From RGIG3009 sp045653425 (GTDB lineage: Bacteria; Bacillota; Clostridia; Oscillospirales; Acutalibacteraceae), in assembly GCA_045653425.1 (NCBI GenBank), contig JAZOLU010000022.1, forward strand, positions 1 through 60,885: a stretch of 60,885 nucleotides of DNA, written 5' to 3'. Position numbers and translations under genes: made by a program. This document shows positions 16,016 through 24,703 of this stretch, piece after piece. Numbering within the stretch: position 1 is the first letter of the stretch; the number at the start of each line of letters is the position of its first letter. The notes beneath the pieces were generated by a model that did no database searches, had not been told where the DNA came from, and worked only from the letters and a program-made list of their open reading frames with translations.

Positions 16016-16804
16016 TTATCGCCGTCCCTTTCCGTTTTTAATATACGCCGCGGCAATTTTCTTTTGCACCTGAGAGGCCATCACCAACGTGCGGACCTCA
16101 CGCGGGTCCAAATGCCGCCACTTGCCCACCGGCAACATTCCCAATTTAACACCACCGAACGCCACCCGCTTTAAGCGGATAACTTCCAGTTCCAGCACCT
16201 CACACATCCGACGAATTTGCCGATTGCGCCCCTCAAAAATGGTTAATTCCATTACCGTACGCGGTGCACCGCCGGCAGTCTCCTCCTCTTGCGAGACCAC
16301 CAGAACCTCTGCCGGTAACGTGCGCTTGCCGTCCAGCACAACGCCTTCGCGCAAGCGGCGAATGTGTTCATCGGTCAATGTGGAGCGCAAAGTAACACGA
16401 TACCGCTTTGGTACGTGTGCGGCGGGGTGCATCATCGCGTTGGAAAAATCACCATCATTAGTAAAAAACAACAACCCCTCGGAATCACGGTCCAGCCGCC
16501 CCACGGGATATACGCGTGCGCCAACGTCCTTCACCAAATCCGCCACGCATTTGCGACCCATTTCGTCACTCATCGTGGTCACGTACCCACGCGGTTTGTG
16601 CAACATCAGGTACACCGGTGCATCCACCGCCGCCACCCGTTTGCCGTGAACCGTCACAATATCCTTGCGGTCGTCTGCCTTATCACCCAGTTTAACGGGG
16701 TGTCCGTTCACACGAACCGCCCCTTGTTCAATCAACTCCTCCGCCTTGCGACGCGAGGCCACCCCTCGGTCTGCCAATAATTTTTGCAATCGTACCAACG
16801 CCAT
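16016..16804 (-). CDS. rluB: RsuA/RluB-family rRNA pseudouridine synthase
   Basis: Isomerises uridine to pseudouridine in rRNA. An S4 RNA-binding domain is at the N-terminus (RLQKLLADRGVASRRKAEEL). The catalytic aspartate is in PVGRLDRDSEGLLFFTNDG near residue 105. The C-terminal FEGRNRQIRRMCEVL motif is family specific. The start is the ATG at 16804 with GAGGT upstream; the long frame runs 17 codons earlier into dacF. Neighbours scpB and dacF are its usual clostridial context. Confidence 0.95.
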   Translation of the reverse strand: MALVRLQKLLADRGVASRRKAEELIEQGAVRVNGHPVKLGDKADDRKDIVTVHGKRVAAVDAPVYLMLHKPRGYVTTMSDEMGRKCVADLVKDVGARVYPVGRLDRDSEGLLFFTNDGDFSNAMMHPAAHVPKRYRVTLRSTLTDEHIRRLREGVVLDGKRTLPAEVLVVSQEEETAGGAPRTVMELTIFEGRNRQIRRMCEVLELEVIRLKRVAFGGVKLGMLPVGKWRHLDPREVRTLVMASQVQKKIAAAYIKNGKGRR

Positions 16805-16809
16805 AATTT

Positions 16810-17946
16810 CTACCTCATCAGTGCGCCCCACAGCCGTATCCACTGTCGCCGCCATTTTTCAACAAAAGGAAGTGCCGCCCGCTGGTCCACGGTATCCGCC
16901 GCTGTCAGCGGCACTTCCGCCAATATTCGCTCCCCCAAACGATAGCGTAACGTACCCACACGCTCGCCCTCCTGAACCGGTGCCCACACAAAGCGAGGCA
17001 GTTCCCATTCATAAGTCACCTGCTCCGCTTCATTATCCATCAACACCACCGCTTGCGGCGGCGTTGCCGTTACCGTCACTTGCGCCGTCGTACCACCGCT
17101 TACCGCCACACACCCCAACTCGGGCAACGGCAGCGATACCGCCGTAGTACGCGAAAATCCATACTCATATAGCCGCATATGGTCATTCCAGTAATCACCA
17201 CCGTTAAAAGTGGCAACCACCAACGTAACGCCGTTACGTGTTGCGGCAGACACCAAACACTTGCCGGATTTTTTGGTAAACCCGGTTTTTAAGCCCACCG
17301 CATGTTCATACAACCACAGTAACCGATTGTGGTTTTTGAGCGTTGCCGCGTTGCCGTTAATGTGCACCGTGGCAACTTTGGTGCCGCACAGTTCCGCCAA
17401 CAACGGCTCGCGCAATACCGCCGCGCCCAATCGCGCCATATCCCGCGCCGTTGAACCGTGTTCCCCTTCATCCAATCCGGAAGGGGTAACAAAAACGGAG
17501 CGCGACATCCCCAACGCCGCGGCGTAGGCGTTCATCCGCGCGGCAAACGCAGACAACGACCCGCAAGACAACAAAGCCAACGCATTGGCGGCATCGTTAC
17601 CGGACGAAAGCAACAATCCGGTAAGCAAATCCCGCACCGTCAGCCGGTCACCGCCGCGCAGACCCATGGAGGAACCCTCCACCAGCACCGCCGCTTCCGG
17701 TATGGTCACGGTAGCCGCCGTGTCCAAACACTGCACCGCCGTAAGCGCCGTCATCAGTTTGGTGGTGCTGGCCATTGGACGACGCGTATCGGCATCTTTT
17801 TCATACAACACACGACCCGACTCGGGCTCATACAACACTGCCGACAGCGACGATAATCCCTGCGGCACCTGTGCCGCACCCACCGGCGCGACAACCGAAA
17901 AAATCAGCAATGCCGCTACCATTATGACACACCCCACCTTGCGCAT
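16810..17946 (-). CDS. dacF: D-alanyl-D-alanine carboxypeptidase (DacF type, S11)
   Basis: Penicillin-binding carboxypeptidase that trims peptidoglycan stem peptides outside the cell. A signal peptide spans about residues 1-24. The S11 triad motifs are STTK at 60-63, SSGND near 115 and KTGFT near 216. A C-terminal beta domain (from about 285) ends in a hydrophobic/basic stretch that may be an amphipathic membrane anchor. At 378 aa it is normal. Start has GAGGTGGG. In sporulating relatives DacF is linked to spore cortex; here it sits next to ytfJ. Confidence 0.94.
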   Translation of the reverse strand: MRKVGCVIMVAALLIFSVVAPVGAAQVPQGLSSLSAVLYEPESGRVLYEKDADTRRPMASTTKLMTALTAVQCLDTAATVTIPEAAVLVEGSSMGLRGGDRLTVRDLLTGLLLSSGNDAANALALLSCGSLSAFAARMNAYAAALGMSRSVFVTPSGLDEGEHGSTARDMARLGAAVLREPLLAELCGTKVATVHINGNAATLKNHNRLLWLYEHAVGLKTGFTKKSGKCLVSAATRNGVTLVVATFNGGDYWNDHMRLYEYGFSRTTAVSLPLPELGCVAVSGGTTAQVTVTATPPQAVVLMDNEAEQVTYEWELPRFVWAPVQEGERVGTLRYRLGERILAEVPLTAADTVDQRAALPFVEKWRRQWIRLWGALMR

Positions 17947-17986
17947 ATTCCCACCTCATTGGAAAGGTATGCGCAAAACGGAGCGT

Positions 17987-18355
17987 TTATTTCTTGTCTT
18001 TACGGAACAAATCCCCTATTTTTTCCACCACGTCCGGCACCATATTCACCGCTTGATTGAGCGTATCGGGTACCGCCACCATCGGCAAAATGCGCACGTT
18101 GCCGCCGGATACCACCAAAAAAGCAATGGGGACAATGTTAATACCGGCTCCACCACCGCCGCCAAACAACTCCTGCGTGCCTTTAGTGGGCAAATCCGAA
18201 CCACCGGTAGCAAACCCGTAAGACACGCGCGATACCGGAATCAGCGTGGTGCCGTCCGCCAACGTCATCGGCTCGCCCACCACGGTGTTCACATCCACCA
18301 TCTCACGGATTTTGTCAATGGAAACGCCCATTAATTCGTGTACTTTATGCTCCAT
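17987..18355 (-). CDS. ytfJ: GerW/YtfJ-family sporulation protein
   Basis: Homologue of YtfJ/GerW, needed for normal spore germination in Bacillus. It begins with a HELMGVSIDKIREMVDVNTVVG segment shared by the family and contains a glycine-rich stretch (FGGGGGAGINI near residue 65) followed by IPVAFLVV-type strands. At 122 aa it is normal. Start follows GAGGAGG. It overlaps the DUF2953 gene by 11 bases. Confidence 0.93.
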   Translation of the reverse strand: MEHKVHELMGVSIDKIREMVDVNTVVGEPMTLADGTTLIPVSRVSYGFATGGSDLPTKGTQELFGGGGGAGINIVPIAFLVVSGGNVRILPMVAVPDTLNQAVNMVPDVVEKIGDLFRKDKK

Positions 18356-19007
18356 ATTCTTGTGCCTCCTCTGCTTTTTTCACTGTATGAGACCGCCGAG
18401 CATCGTAACTCGATGCCGCGTGCAATACCACCCACAACAACCGCGCCGCGCACGCGTGTGCCACCACCCGCACCGTAACGCGCCCCTTGGTTGCCAAATA
18501 GTCCGGTGTAACGGTAACCGCACGTTTGCGAATACGCACCACGTACTGCAACGTGGTCAGTGCCGGATACAACACAGCACACACGCGCCCTGTATCTTGT
18601 GCCGTTGTTGCCGCATCGCGTGATGCCACCACCAACTGCAATAACAAGCGGTCCAGCGTAACGGCCGAACAAATCTGCCGCGCCGTGCCGCTCGCCCAGT
18701 GCGAAAGCCACCGTACCTCGTCCACCACGGCGTGCACACCGTCGGTTTTCAATTTTTCAGTTAGTTCGCTCAGCCAACTATTCGGTGTCGTTTTCGCGGG
18801 CTTGTCCGCCTTGACGGTACGCGGTTTGGTGAATGATTTGGTGGATTTTGATGAAAACCGATACACCGGAATACCCAACACCCATACGCGTACCGTTAAC
18901 ACCTCACGGTAATCCAGCCGAATCACCGTGGGCAATAACAAGGCGGCAACCGCCAAACCTAACAGCCCCAACAAGCAATAGCCGATGATACTCCACACGG
19001 TACTCAC
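18345..19007 (-). CDS. DUF2953 membrane protein
   Basis: Protein of 220 aa with one N-terminal membrane helix (about residues 5-28) followed by a basic linker and a soluble domain with alternating strands and helices. This matches the DUF2953 family found beside ytfJ and scpAB (Bacillus YtfI). Function is unknown; location points to a sporulation or envelope role. Start is GTG overlapping the scpB stop (GTGA). Confidence 0.8.
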   Translation of the reverse strand: MSTVWSIIGYCLLGLLGLAVAALLLPTVIRLDYREVLTVRVWVLGIPVYRFSSKSTKSFTKPRTVKADKPAKTTPNSWLSELTEKLKTDGVHAVVDEVRWLSHWASGTARQICSAVTLDRLLLQLVVASRDAATTAQDTGRVCAVLYPALTTLQYVVRIRKRAVTVTPDYLATKGRVTVRVVAHACAARLLWVVLHAASSYDARRSHTVKKAEEAQEYGA

Positions 19008-19594
19008 TCTCCGCTTTGTGCCGATTCGTCGGCTTGTTCAATCACTTCTTCCAGTGTGGTTTCCACCATCCGATTAGCCTCTTCCTGCTGAGGCAGCGGC
19101 GGCAATTCCTGCAAACCGGATACACCAAAGCACCGCAAAAACACCGGCGTTGTACCGTAAAGCAACGGACGACCGGGCAACTCCAACCGCCCTTTTTCCT
19201 CAATCAGGTTTTTTTGTTGCAAACCTTGCAACACCGCACTGCAATCCACACCGCGCACCTGTTCAATAAACGCCTTTGTCACCGGCTGGTTGTAGGCCAC
19301 TATCGCCAATACCTCCATTGCCGCCTGTGACAACGGCGTGTTACGGCGAATATCCAGCGACCGACGCACCGCATCGGCATATTCCTTGCGGGTGCAAAAT
19401 TGGTACTGATTATCCAACCGCACCAACGCAATCCCGCCGTGCCGCGCTTGCCATTCGCTCATTAAATCGCCGGCAATGCGGTGCACGGTTTCCACGTCAA
19501 TGTCCAGCACCTCTGCCAAACGCTCGGCGGCAACGGGTTCGCCGTTTGCAAAGAGTATCGCCTCCATAGCGGCACTGTATTCTTTAATTTCCAT
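19004..19594 (-). CDS. scpB: Segregation and condensation protein B
   Basis: Winged-helix kleisin partner in the SMC-ScpAB condensin complex, which organises the chromosome. Conserved segments are the N-terminal EAILFANGEPV, LDIRRNTPLSQAAMEVLAIV and AYNQPVTKAFIEQVRGV. At 196 aa it is the normal length. It overlaps scpA by 11 bases, so the two subunits are translated together. Confidence 0.95.
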   Translation of the reverse strand: MEIKEYSAAMEAILFANGEPVAAERLAEVLDIDVETVHRIAGDLMSEWQARHGGIALVRLDNQYQFCTRKEYADAVRRSLDIRRNTPLSQAAMEVLAIVAYNQPVTKAFIEQVRGVDCSAVLQGLQQKNLIEEKGRLELPGRPLLYGTTPVFLRCFGVSGLQELPPLPQQEEANRMVETTLEEVIEQADESAQSGE

Positions 19595-20315
19595 CGGTTT
19601 TTTCTCTCCTTTGGGAAGCGTTCAGCAACGTTACCTGCTGGCGGTCGCCTTCCCCTTCCACCAAAATGCGTTTGCCCTTAATGAGTTCCAGAACCGCCAA
19701 AAAAGTGGCTACCAACTCCGACTTGGTGCGGGCGTTTTCGTACAACGAACGGTACGAAACACGCTTGCCCACGCGCAAACGCCGCAAAACAAAAATAATT
19801 TTGGACGATACCGACACAATCTTGCGTGCCACAATGTTGTGGAACGCCTGCGGGGGCGGCGGCAATTTGCGCCGCCCGCGCCCCGCCGCGGCTAAATAGG
19901 CATCCAGCAATTCCTCCGCGCGGTGTTGGCGGCGGTACGTATAATCCGGTTCCAGTTCCAGCGGTAACCGCACAAACAAGTCACCGCCGATATGCTGCTT
20001 TTGCATCCGCGCCGCTGCTTCGCGGCACAGTTGATACTCAATCAACTCGCCGGTGAGTTGCTGCTTCATTTCGTCCCCTTCCTCATGGCGGGGCAGCAAC
20101 ATCGCCGACTTTATCTGCACCAAACGAGCCGCCATATCCAAAAACTCGGTGGCAACTTCCATATCCGTTTGTTGCATCACCTGAATGGTGCTCATATACT
20201 GCTCCAACAACTCGTGAATAGGAATGTCGTAAATATTCAGTTTGTTTTTCCGCACCAGGTGCAGTAGTAAATCCAGCGGCCCCTCAAAATCGGGCAGCTT
20301 GTACGAGATTTCCAT
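19584..20315 (-). CDS. scpA: Segregation and condensation protein A (kleisin)
   Basis: Kleisin that bridges the SMC heads. The N-terminal YKLPDFEGPLDLLLHLVRKN and the following DIPIHELLEQYM are the family signature; the C-terminal winged helix carries FLAVLELIK. The longest frame begins 21 codons upstream, but the ATG at 20315 has AAGGA and matches the family start. At 243 aa it is normal. It follows the M50 protease gene by 11 bases. Confidence 0.95.
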   Translation of the reverse strand: MEISYKLPDFEGPLDLLLHLVRKNKLNIYDIPIHELLEQYMSTIQVMQQTDMEVATEFLDMAARLVQIKSAMLLPRHEEGDEMKQQLTGELIEYQLCREAAARMQKQHIGGDLFVRLPLELEPDYTYRRQHRAEELLDAYLAAAGRGRRKLPPPPQAFHNIVARKIVSVSSKIIFVLRRLRVGKRVSYRSLYENARTKSELVATFLAVLELIKGKRILVEGEGDRQQVTLLNASQRREKTDGN

Positions 20316-20326
20316 ACAACACGTCC

Positions 20327-20995
20327 TTAAAAAAAGTTGGGCAACCCCAGCGGTGCACACAACAACCAACCTATCCAATGCACCACATTATTTAACGGCA
20401 CACTCAATGTGCCGGTGAACAACAAAAGCATTAAACCAATGGTAAAGTATTGGTGGTATGTATCCATATACCATACCCAACGGGCAGGCAAAATGGCACC
20501 AAAAATACGCGACCCGTCCAACGGGGGAATCGGCAACAGATTAAACACCGCCAAACTCAAATTTACACCGGCAAACACATACACCAGTGCAACAAGTGCC
20601 AATTCCAACACGGTTTGGTTAGTCACCGTAACCGTAAGTATACGGAACACCAAAAGCGAAAGGAACGCCATTACCATATTGGAAAGCGGCCCCGCCAAAG
20701 CGGTGAGTGCCATATCCCGCTTGGGGTTGCGGAAATTGTTTGGATTAACCGGCACGGGGCGCGCATACCCATACCCGAACAGCACCAACAACACCGTACC
20801 CCACAGGTCCAAATGCGCCAGCGGGTTCAGCCGCAAACGACCGTGCCAACGGGCGGTGTGGTCCCCCAGCAAAAAGGCGGCGCCGGCATGCGCCAATTCG
20901 TGCACGGGAAGCATCACAAAAATAAGTACCGCATAACTGAACACAATAAGTACGACATCCCAAAACGAGTGTGCCGCCCCCAACAAACGCAGCAT
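20327..20995 (-). CDS. Site-2-type M50 zinc metalloprotease
   Basis: Membrane protease of the S2P/YwhC group. The zinc motif HELAH (His32, Glu33, His36) lies at the end of the first membrane helix; NPLAHLDLWG and LPIPPLDGSRIF (third ligand Asp) are the other family motifs. About five or six hydrophobic segments are seen in 222 aa. The start is the ATG after AAAGGAG, six codons inside the longest frame. It heads the scpA-scpB-ytfJ-dacF-rluB run. The substrate is not known. Confidence 0.9.
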   Translation of the reverse strand: MLRLLGAAHSFWDVVLIVFSYAVLIFVMLPVHELAHAGAAFLLGDHTARWHGRLRLNPLAHLDLWGTVLLVLFGYGYARPVPVNPNNFRNPKRDMALTALAGPLSNMVMAFLSLLVFRILTVTVTNQTVLELALVALVYVFAGVNLSLAVFNLLPIPPLDGSRIFGAILPARWVWYMDTYHQYFTIGLMLLLFTGTLSVPLNNVVHWIGWLLCAPLGLPNFF

Positions 20996-21035
20996 ACGCG
21001 CGCTCCTTTCCAAATAAAAACAATTATACAGATAC

Positions 21036-21064
21036 AGTATAGCGCAATTTCACACAAATTACAA
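21036..21064 (-). promoter_or_regulatory. Promoter of the M50-scpAB operon
   Basis: On the minus strand TTGTAA (21064-21059), a 17-base spacer and TATACT (21041-21036) form a sigma-A promoter about 45 bases before the start codon. Confidence 0.65.
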
Positions 21065-21123
21065 GGAAAACCCGCACAGGAACCATTATTTTTGAAAAAA
21101 TTTAAGAAGTTGCAAAAAAAACC

Positions 21124-21152
21124 TTGCTTTCCGCGCAAAAATCTGCTAATAT
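21124..21152 (+). promoter_or_regulatory. Promoter of rpmB
   Basis: TTGCTT at 21124-21129, a 17-base spacer and TAATAT at 21147-21152, with a TGC extended -10. It lies 69 bases before the rpmB start. Confidence 0.65.
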
Positions 21153-21220
21153 ACTTCTGTTGCTTTTGCCCGATGGTTGTCATCGGCCATCGGCAGACTG
21201 TTCAAAAGGAGGTGCAGAAC

Positions 21221-21409
21221 ATGGCTAAATGTGATTTCTGCGGCAAAGCTGTTACTTTCGGTATTCAGGTTTCTCACTCTCATCGGCGCTCGAACCGCAC
21301 TTGGCGCGCCAACATCAAACGCGTTAAGGCTGTTGTAAACGGTTCTCCCAAAAAGGTTCACGCCTGCACCCGTTGCCTGCGTTCGGGCAAGGTCACGCGC
21401 GCGGTATAA
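21221..21409 (+). CDS. rpmB: Ribosomal protein bL28
   Basis: Component of the 50S subunit. The 62-aa product begins MAKCDFCGKAVTFG and ends ACTRCLRSGKVTRAV. Two CxxC pairs mark the zinc-binding form of bL28, in contrast to cysteine-free copies. HSHRRSNRTWRANIKRVKA is the family core. Start follows AAAGGAGGTG. It is a single-gene unit with its own promoter and terminator. Confidence 0.97.
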   Translation: MAKCDFCGKAVTFGIQVSHSHRRSNRTWRANIKRVKAVVNGSPKKVHACTRCLRSGKVTRAV

Positions 21410-21434
21410 TCCGCTGTTGCCTTTTCAAAAAACT

Positions 21435-21470
21435 TCTCCCACACCTTTTTGTGGGAGATTTTTTATTTTT
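21435..21470 (+). terminator. Intrinsic terminator after rpmB
   Basis: TCTCCCAC and GTGGGAGA form an 8-bp stem (21435-21458) with the ACCTTTTT loop, followed by a long T-rich run. Confidence 0.85.
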
Positions 21471-21473
21471 TCC

Positions 21474-21502
21474 TTGTGCTACAAGATGTTTGCGTTTATA
21501 AT
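21474..21502 (+). promoter_or_regulatory. Promoter of ppa-pncB
   Basis: TTGTGC at 21474-21479, 17 bases, TATAAT at 21497-21502; 28 bases before the ppa start codon. Confidence 0.75.
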
Positions 21503-21529
21503 ATAAGAAAAGCGCCACAGGAGGTTGTT

Positions 21530-22066
21530 ATGAATATTTGGCACGATATTGCCGCCGATTGGATTCGTCCCGACAATTTTACTGCGGTTATTGAAATTCC
21601 CAAAGGCGGCAAAAACAAGTATGAAATGGACAAGGAAACGGGGTTGTTACGGCTGGACCGTGTGCTGTACACGGCAACGCATTACCCTGCCAACTATGGG
21701 TTTATTCCCCGCACCTATGCCGATGACGGCGACCCGCTGGACGTGTTGGTCATGTGCCAGGAATCCATTGTACCAATGACATTGGTGCAATGTTATCCCA
21801 TTGGCGTTATCACTATGACCGACGGCGATTCCATTGATGAAAAAATCATTGCCGTGCCGTTCCGCGACCCGTCGTTGTCCGATTATCAGGATATTTCGGA
21901 GTTGCCGCGCCACACGTTTGATGAAATACGCCACTTTTTCACGGTTTACAAGGCACTGGAAGGCAAAAGCACCGCGGTGGACGAAGTGCTGGGACGTGGC
22001 GAAGCGTTGCGCATTATTGACCATTGTATGGAGGAATACCGCCACTGTTACTGCGGCAAACGCTGA
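21530..22066 (+). CDS. ppa: Soluble inorganic pyrophosphatase (family I)
   Basis: Hydrolyses pyrophosphate to phosphate and so drives biosynthesis, including the NAD precursor step of the next gene. The family I motif DGDPLDVLV with its metal-binding aspartates lies near residues 64-72, after KYEMDKETG and YPANYGFIPRTYAD. At 178 aa it is normal. The start ATG has CAGGAGG; the longest frame begins 27 codons upstream inside the promoter, so it is rejected. pncB follows after 14 bases. Confidence 0.95.
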   Translation: MNIWHDIAADWIRPDNFTAVIEIPKGGKNKYEMDKETGLLRLDRVLYTATHYPANYGFIPRTYADDGDPLDVLVMCQESIVPMTLVQCYPIGVITMTDGDSIDEKIIAVPFRDPSLSDYQDISELPRHTFDEIRHFFTVYKALEGKSTAVDEVLGRGEALRIIDHCMEEYRHCYCGKR

Positions 22067-22080
22067 AAGGATTGAAAACA

Positions 22081-23532
22081 ATGACACACGAATACGGCAA
22101 AGAAAACTTAACCATGCTCACCGATTTTTACGAAATCACCATGGCCAACGGCTTTTTTGAAAACGGCAAGGGTGAGCAAACGGTATACTTTGATATGTTC
22201 TTTCGCACCGTACCAGACGGCGGCGGTGTGTCCATCGTGGCGGGATTGGAGCAGATTATTCACTATTTAAAACATCTCTCCTTTTCGGCGGAGGATATTG
22301 ACTATCTGCGCAGCAAGCACCTGTTCAGCGAAGGGTTTTTGGAATATCTGGCGAACTTCCGTTTCTCTTGCGATGTGTGGGCCATTCCGGAAGGGACGCC
22401 CGTTTTCCCTTACGAGCCGCTGGTAACTGTCCGTGGCCCCGCAATTCAAGCTCAATTTATTGAAACGATGCTTCTGCTTGCCATTAACCATCAATCACTA
22501 ATTGCCACCAAAGCCAACCGCATTGTGCGGGCGGCGGGCGGCCGTGCGGTTATGGAATTCGGTTCCCGTCGTGCACAGGGCTTTAACGGCGCGGTGTACG
22601 GTGCACGCGCTGCATACATCGGCGGCTGTATTGGCACCGCTTGCACCATTGCCGACCGTGAATTTGGTATTCCCGCGCTGGGGACAATGGCGCACAGTTG
22701 GGTGCAGTTGTTTGACAGCGAATACGAGGCGTTTAAGGCCTATGCCGAGGTATATCCCGATTCCTGCACCTTGCTGGTAGACACCTACAACGTGCTGAAA
22801 TCCGGCGTACCCAACGCCATTCGCGTGTTTAATGAAGTGTTAGTTCCCCGCGGCTATCGCCCCAAAGGAATTCGGTTGGATTCCGGGGACATTACCTACC
22901 TTACCAAAAAAGCACGCAAAATGCTGGATGATGCCGGTTTTCCGGATTGCAAAATCTGTGCCTCCAACTCATTGGACGAGCTCATTATCCGCGATATGAT
23001 TGCGCAGGGCGCGTGCATTGATAGTTTCGGCGTGGGCGAACGGCTGATTACGGCTTCCAGCGACCCGGTGTTCGGCGGTGTGTACAAACTCGCCGCGGTG
23101 GAAAAAGACGGCGTGATTGTTCCCCGCATTAAGGTGAGCGAAAACGTGGCGAAAATTACCAACCCCGGCTTTAAGAAGTTGTGGCGTTTGTATGACCGCA
23201 CCACCGGCAAAGCCATTGCGGACGTCATCACGCTGCACGACGAAGTGATTGACGATTCCCGGCCGTATGAGATTTTTGACCCCGACCATATTTGGAAACG
23301 CAAAGTGGTTGAAAACTTTTTTGCCCACCCGCTGCAACAACGCATTTTTAACAAGGGCACGTGCGTGTACGAATCGCCCTCGGTAGATGCCATCCGTGGG
23401 TATTGCGCCGAACAAATGGGCACCGTGTGGGACGAAGTTTTGCGGTTTGAAAATCCGCATAAATATTATGTGGACTTGTCCCAGGCACTGTGGGACCAAA
23501 AGCACGCTCTGTTATCCAAACATAGCCAATAA
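22081..23532 (+). CDS. pncB: Nicotinate phosphoribosyltransferase
   Basis: Converts nicotinate and PRPP to nicotinate mononucleotide, releasing pyrophosphate, in NAD salvage. Family features: N-terminal MLTDFYEITMANGFF, EFGSRRAQG near residue 160, DTYNVLKSG near 235 and RLDSGDI near 265. At 483 aa it is full length. Start is the ATG after AAAGGATTG. Co-transcription with ppa makes sense because the reaction makes pyrophosphate. Confidence 0.95.
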   Translation: MTHEYGKENLTMLTDFYEITMANGFFENGKGEQTVYFDMFFRTVPDGGGVSIVAGLEQIIHYLKHLSFSAEDIDYLRSKHLFSEGFLEYLANFRFSCDVWAIPEGTPVFPYEPLVTVRGPAIQAQFIETMLLLAINHQSLIATKANRIVRAAGGRAVMEFGSRRAQGFNGAVYGARAAYIGGCIGTACTIADREFGIPALGTMAHSWVQLFDSEYEAFKAYAEVYPDSCTLLVDTYNVLKSGVPNAIRVFNEVLVPRGYRPKGIRLDSGDITYLTKKARKMLDDAGFPDCKICASNSLDELIIRDMIAQGACIDSFGVGERLITASSDPVFGGVYKLAAVEKDGVIVPRIKVSENVAKITNPGFKKLWRLYDRTTGKAIADVITLHDEVIDDSRPYEIFDPDHIWKRKVVENFFAHPLQQRIFNKGTCVYESPSVDAIRGYCAEQMGTVWDEVLRFENPHKYYVDLSQALWDQKHALLSKHSQ

Positions 23533-23534
23533 AC

Positions 23535-23572
23535 AAAAGCCCGACAGGTAACATCGCCTGTCGGGCTTTTAC
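23535..23572 (+). terminator. Intrinsic terminator after pncB
   Basis: AAAAGCCCGACAGG and CCTGTCGGGCTTTT form a 14-bp stem with an 8-base loop. Confidence 0.85.
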
Positions 23573-23612
23573 GTTTTATTAAAGTAAAATTGGGTTGCGG
23601 ACATTCTTTTTC

Positions 23613-23641
23613 TTGACAAGACCCCACAGTTGTGCTATACT
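23613..23641 (+). promoter_or_regulatory. Promoter of tRNA-Thr
   Basis: Consensus TTGACA at 23613-23618, 17 bases, TATACT at 23636-23641 with a TGC extended -10; 16 bases before the tRNA. Confidence 0.8.
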
Positions 23642-23657
23642 GGCAAACAGCATAATT

Positions 23658-23733
23658 GCTGGTGTAGCTCAGCCGGTAGAGCAGCTGATTTGTAATCAGC
23701 AGGTCGGGGGTTCGAATCCGTCCACCAGCTCCA
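23658..23733 (+). tRNA. tRNA-Thr (TGT)
   Basis: A 76-base cloverleaf with acceptor GCTGGTG/CACCAGC, D arm GCTC...GAGC, anticodon stem GCTGA/TCAGC with loop TTTGTAA (anticodon TGT), T loop GGTTCGAATCC and an encoded CCA. Confidence 0.97.
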
Positions 23734-23734
23734 A

Positions 23735-23763
23735 AAGCCTTGTCGTGTGACAAGGCTTTTTTC
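23735..23763 (+). terminator. Intrinsic terminator after tRNA-Thr
   Basis: AAAGCCTTGTC and GACAAGGCTTT pair around a GTGT loop and are followed by a T run. Confidence 0.85.
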
Positions 23764-23803
23764 TATATTCTCACCCGTATGGCGGATGAGTTGCGCCATA
23801 CGC

Positions 23804-23832
23804 TTGCTTTTTTGCAAAAAGCGTGCTATGCT
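23804..23832 (+). promoter_or_regulatory. Promoter of the 262-aa membrane protein
   Basis: TTGCTT at 23804-23809, 17 bases, TATGCT at 23827-23832 with TGC before the -10; 34 bases before the start. Confidence 0.6.
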
Positions 23833-23866
23833 GAATAAAGAAGTTATTGGAAGGAGCGATTTGTTT

Positions 23867-24655
23867 ATGGAAGAAATGAACACTGTACAAGAACCGGTTG
23901 TCCCCCCTGCCGAGGAACCCGTTGTGCCTGAGTTGGTTGAGGAAACCCCCGCGGCACCACTGCCCGCCAACGATGTCGCCGTCGGCACCGTTGGGTTCGG
24001 TGCCTATTTGGGATTAGCCGCTTTGTTTGCCGTGCCGGTTGTAGGATTCATTGCCGCCATTCTGTTTTCGTTTATTCCCAAACGCAAAAGTTTGAAGAAC
24101 TACGCGCGCGCCACGCTCACTTGGCTGACCATTGGCTTGCTGGTGTTGGCATTGATATTCTCGTTGGTGGTTTCTGTATTAAATATAGCGGTTAAAGCTG
24201 TAAACGAAAATGCGGGAACGCAGTTCAAAAACATCTTCGACGTGGTACATACGGTAAATAAAGTCCAGCAAGGCGATATTCGCGTGCTGTTACCGCATAT
24301 AAGTAGTCTTGTGGGCGAAGAATACGGCGATTTTTTTGAGGAATTGGGCAAAGAACAGTACGACGACCTTATTACGCTGGTGCAAGACGGTGATTATGCC
24401 GAATTGTTAAGCCGCGTTGAAAACGGCGAATACGACGCCTTGATGAACACCTTAGACCCCGACGCCAAAAAGGAACTAATCAAAGAACTGAAAGACGCTA
24501 AAAAAGGCAATCCTTCGGAATGGCTACAACAGTTGGAAACGTTATCCAACGCCGACATAAGTGAGTTAGCCGGTTACTTTATGGGCTCGGATTTCGGTTC
24601 TGTTACCGATATGAACGCCGCCCTTCAAAACGCAGAAACCTATTTATCCCGATAA
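23867..24655 (+). CDS. Unknown two-helix membrane protein
   Basis: I do not recognise this protein. It has an acidic, Pro-rich N-terminus (EEPVVPELVEE and similar, residues 1-30), two strong hydrophobic segments (about 43-68 and 80-108) separated by a basic loop, and a long acidic C-terminal half rich in Asp, Glu and Tyr that looks helical. A stretch of residues 155-190 repeats an LLSRVENGEYDAL-like pattern. Start chosen at the ATG after GGAAGGAG. It is a single-gene unit with its own promoter and terminator. Topology suggests a soluble C-terminal domain at the membrane. Confidence 0.7.
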   Translation: MEEMNTVQEPVVPPAEEPVVPELVEETPAAPLPANDVAVGTVGFGAYLGLAALFAVPVVGFIAAILFSFIPKRKSLKNYARATLTWLTIGLLVLALIFSLVVSVLNIAVKAVNENAGTQFKNIFDVVHTVNKVQQGDIRVLLPHISSLVGEEYGDFFEELGKEQYDDLITLVQDGDYAELLSRVENGEYDALMNTLDPDAKKELIKELKDAKKGNPSEWLQQLETLSNADISELAGYFMGSDFGSVTDMNAALQNAETYLSR

Positions 24656-24658
24656 AGC

Positions 24659-24703
24659 AAAAAATCCCGCTGTTGTCAATGACAACAGCGGGGATTTTTT
24701 GTT
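24659..24703. terminator. Bidirectional terminator
   Basis: AATCCCGCTGTTGTC and GACAACAGCGGGGATT form a long stem around a 3-base AAT loop, with A and T runs on both sides, between convergent genes. Confidence 0.85.
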
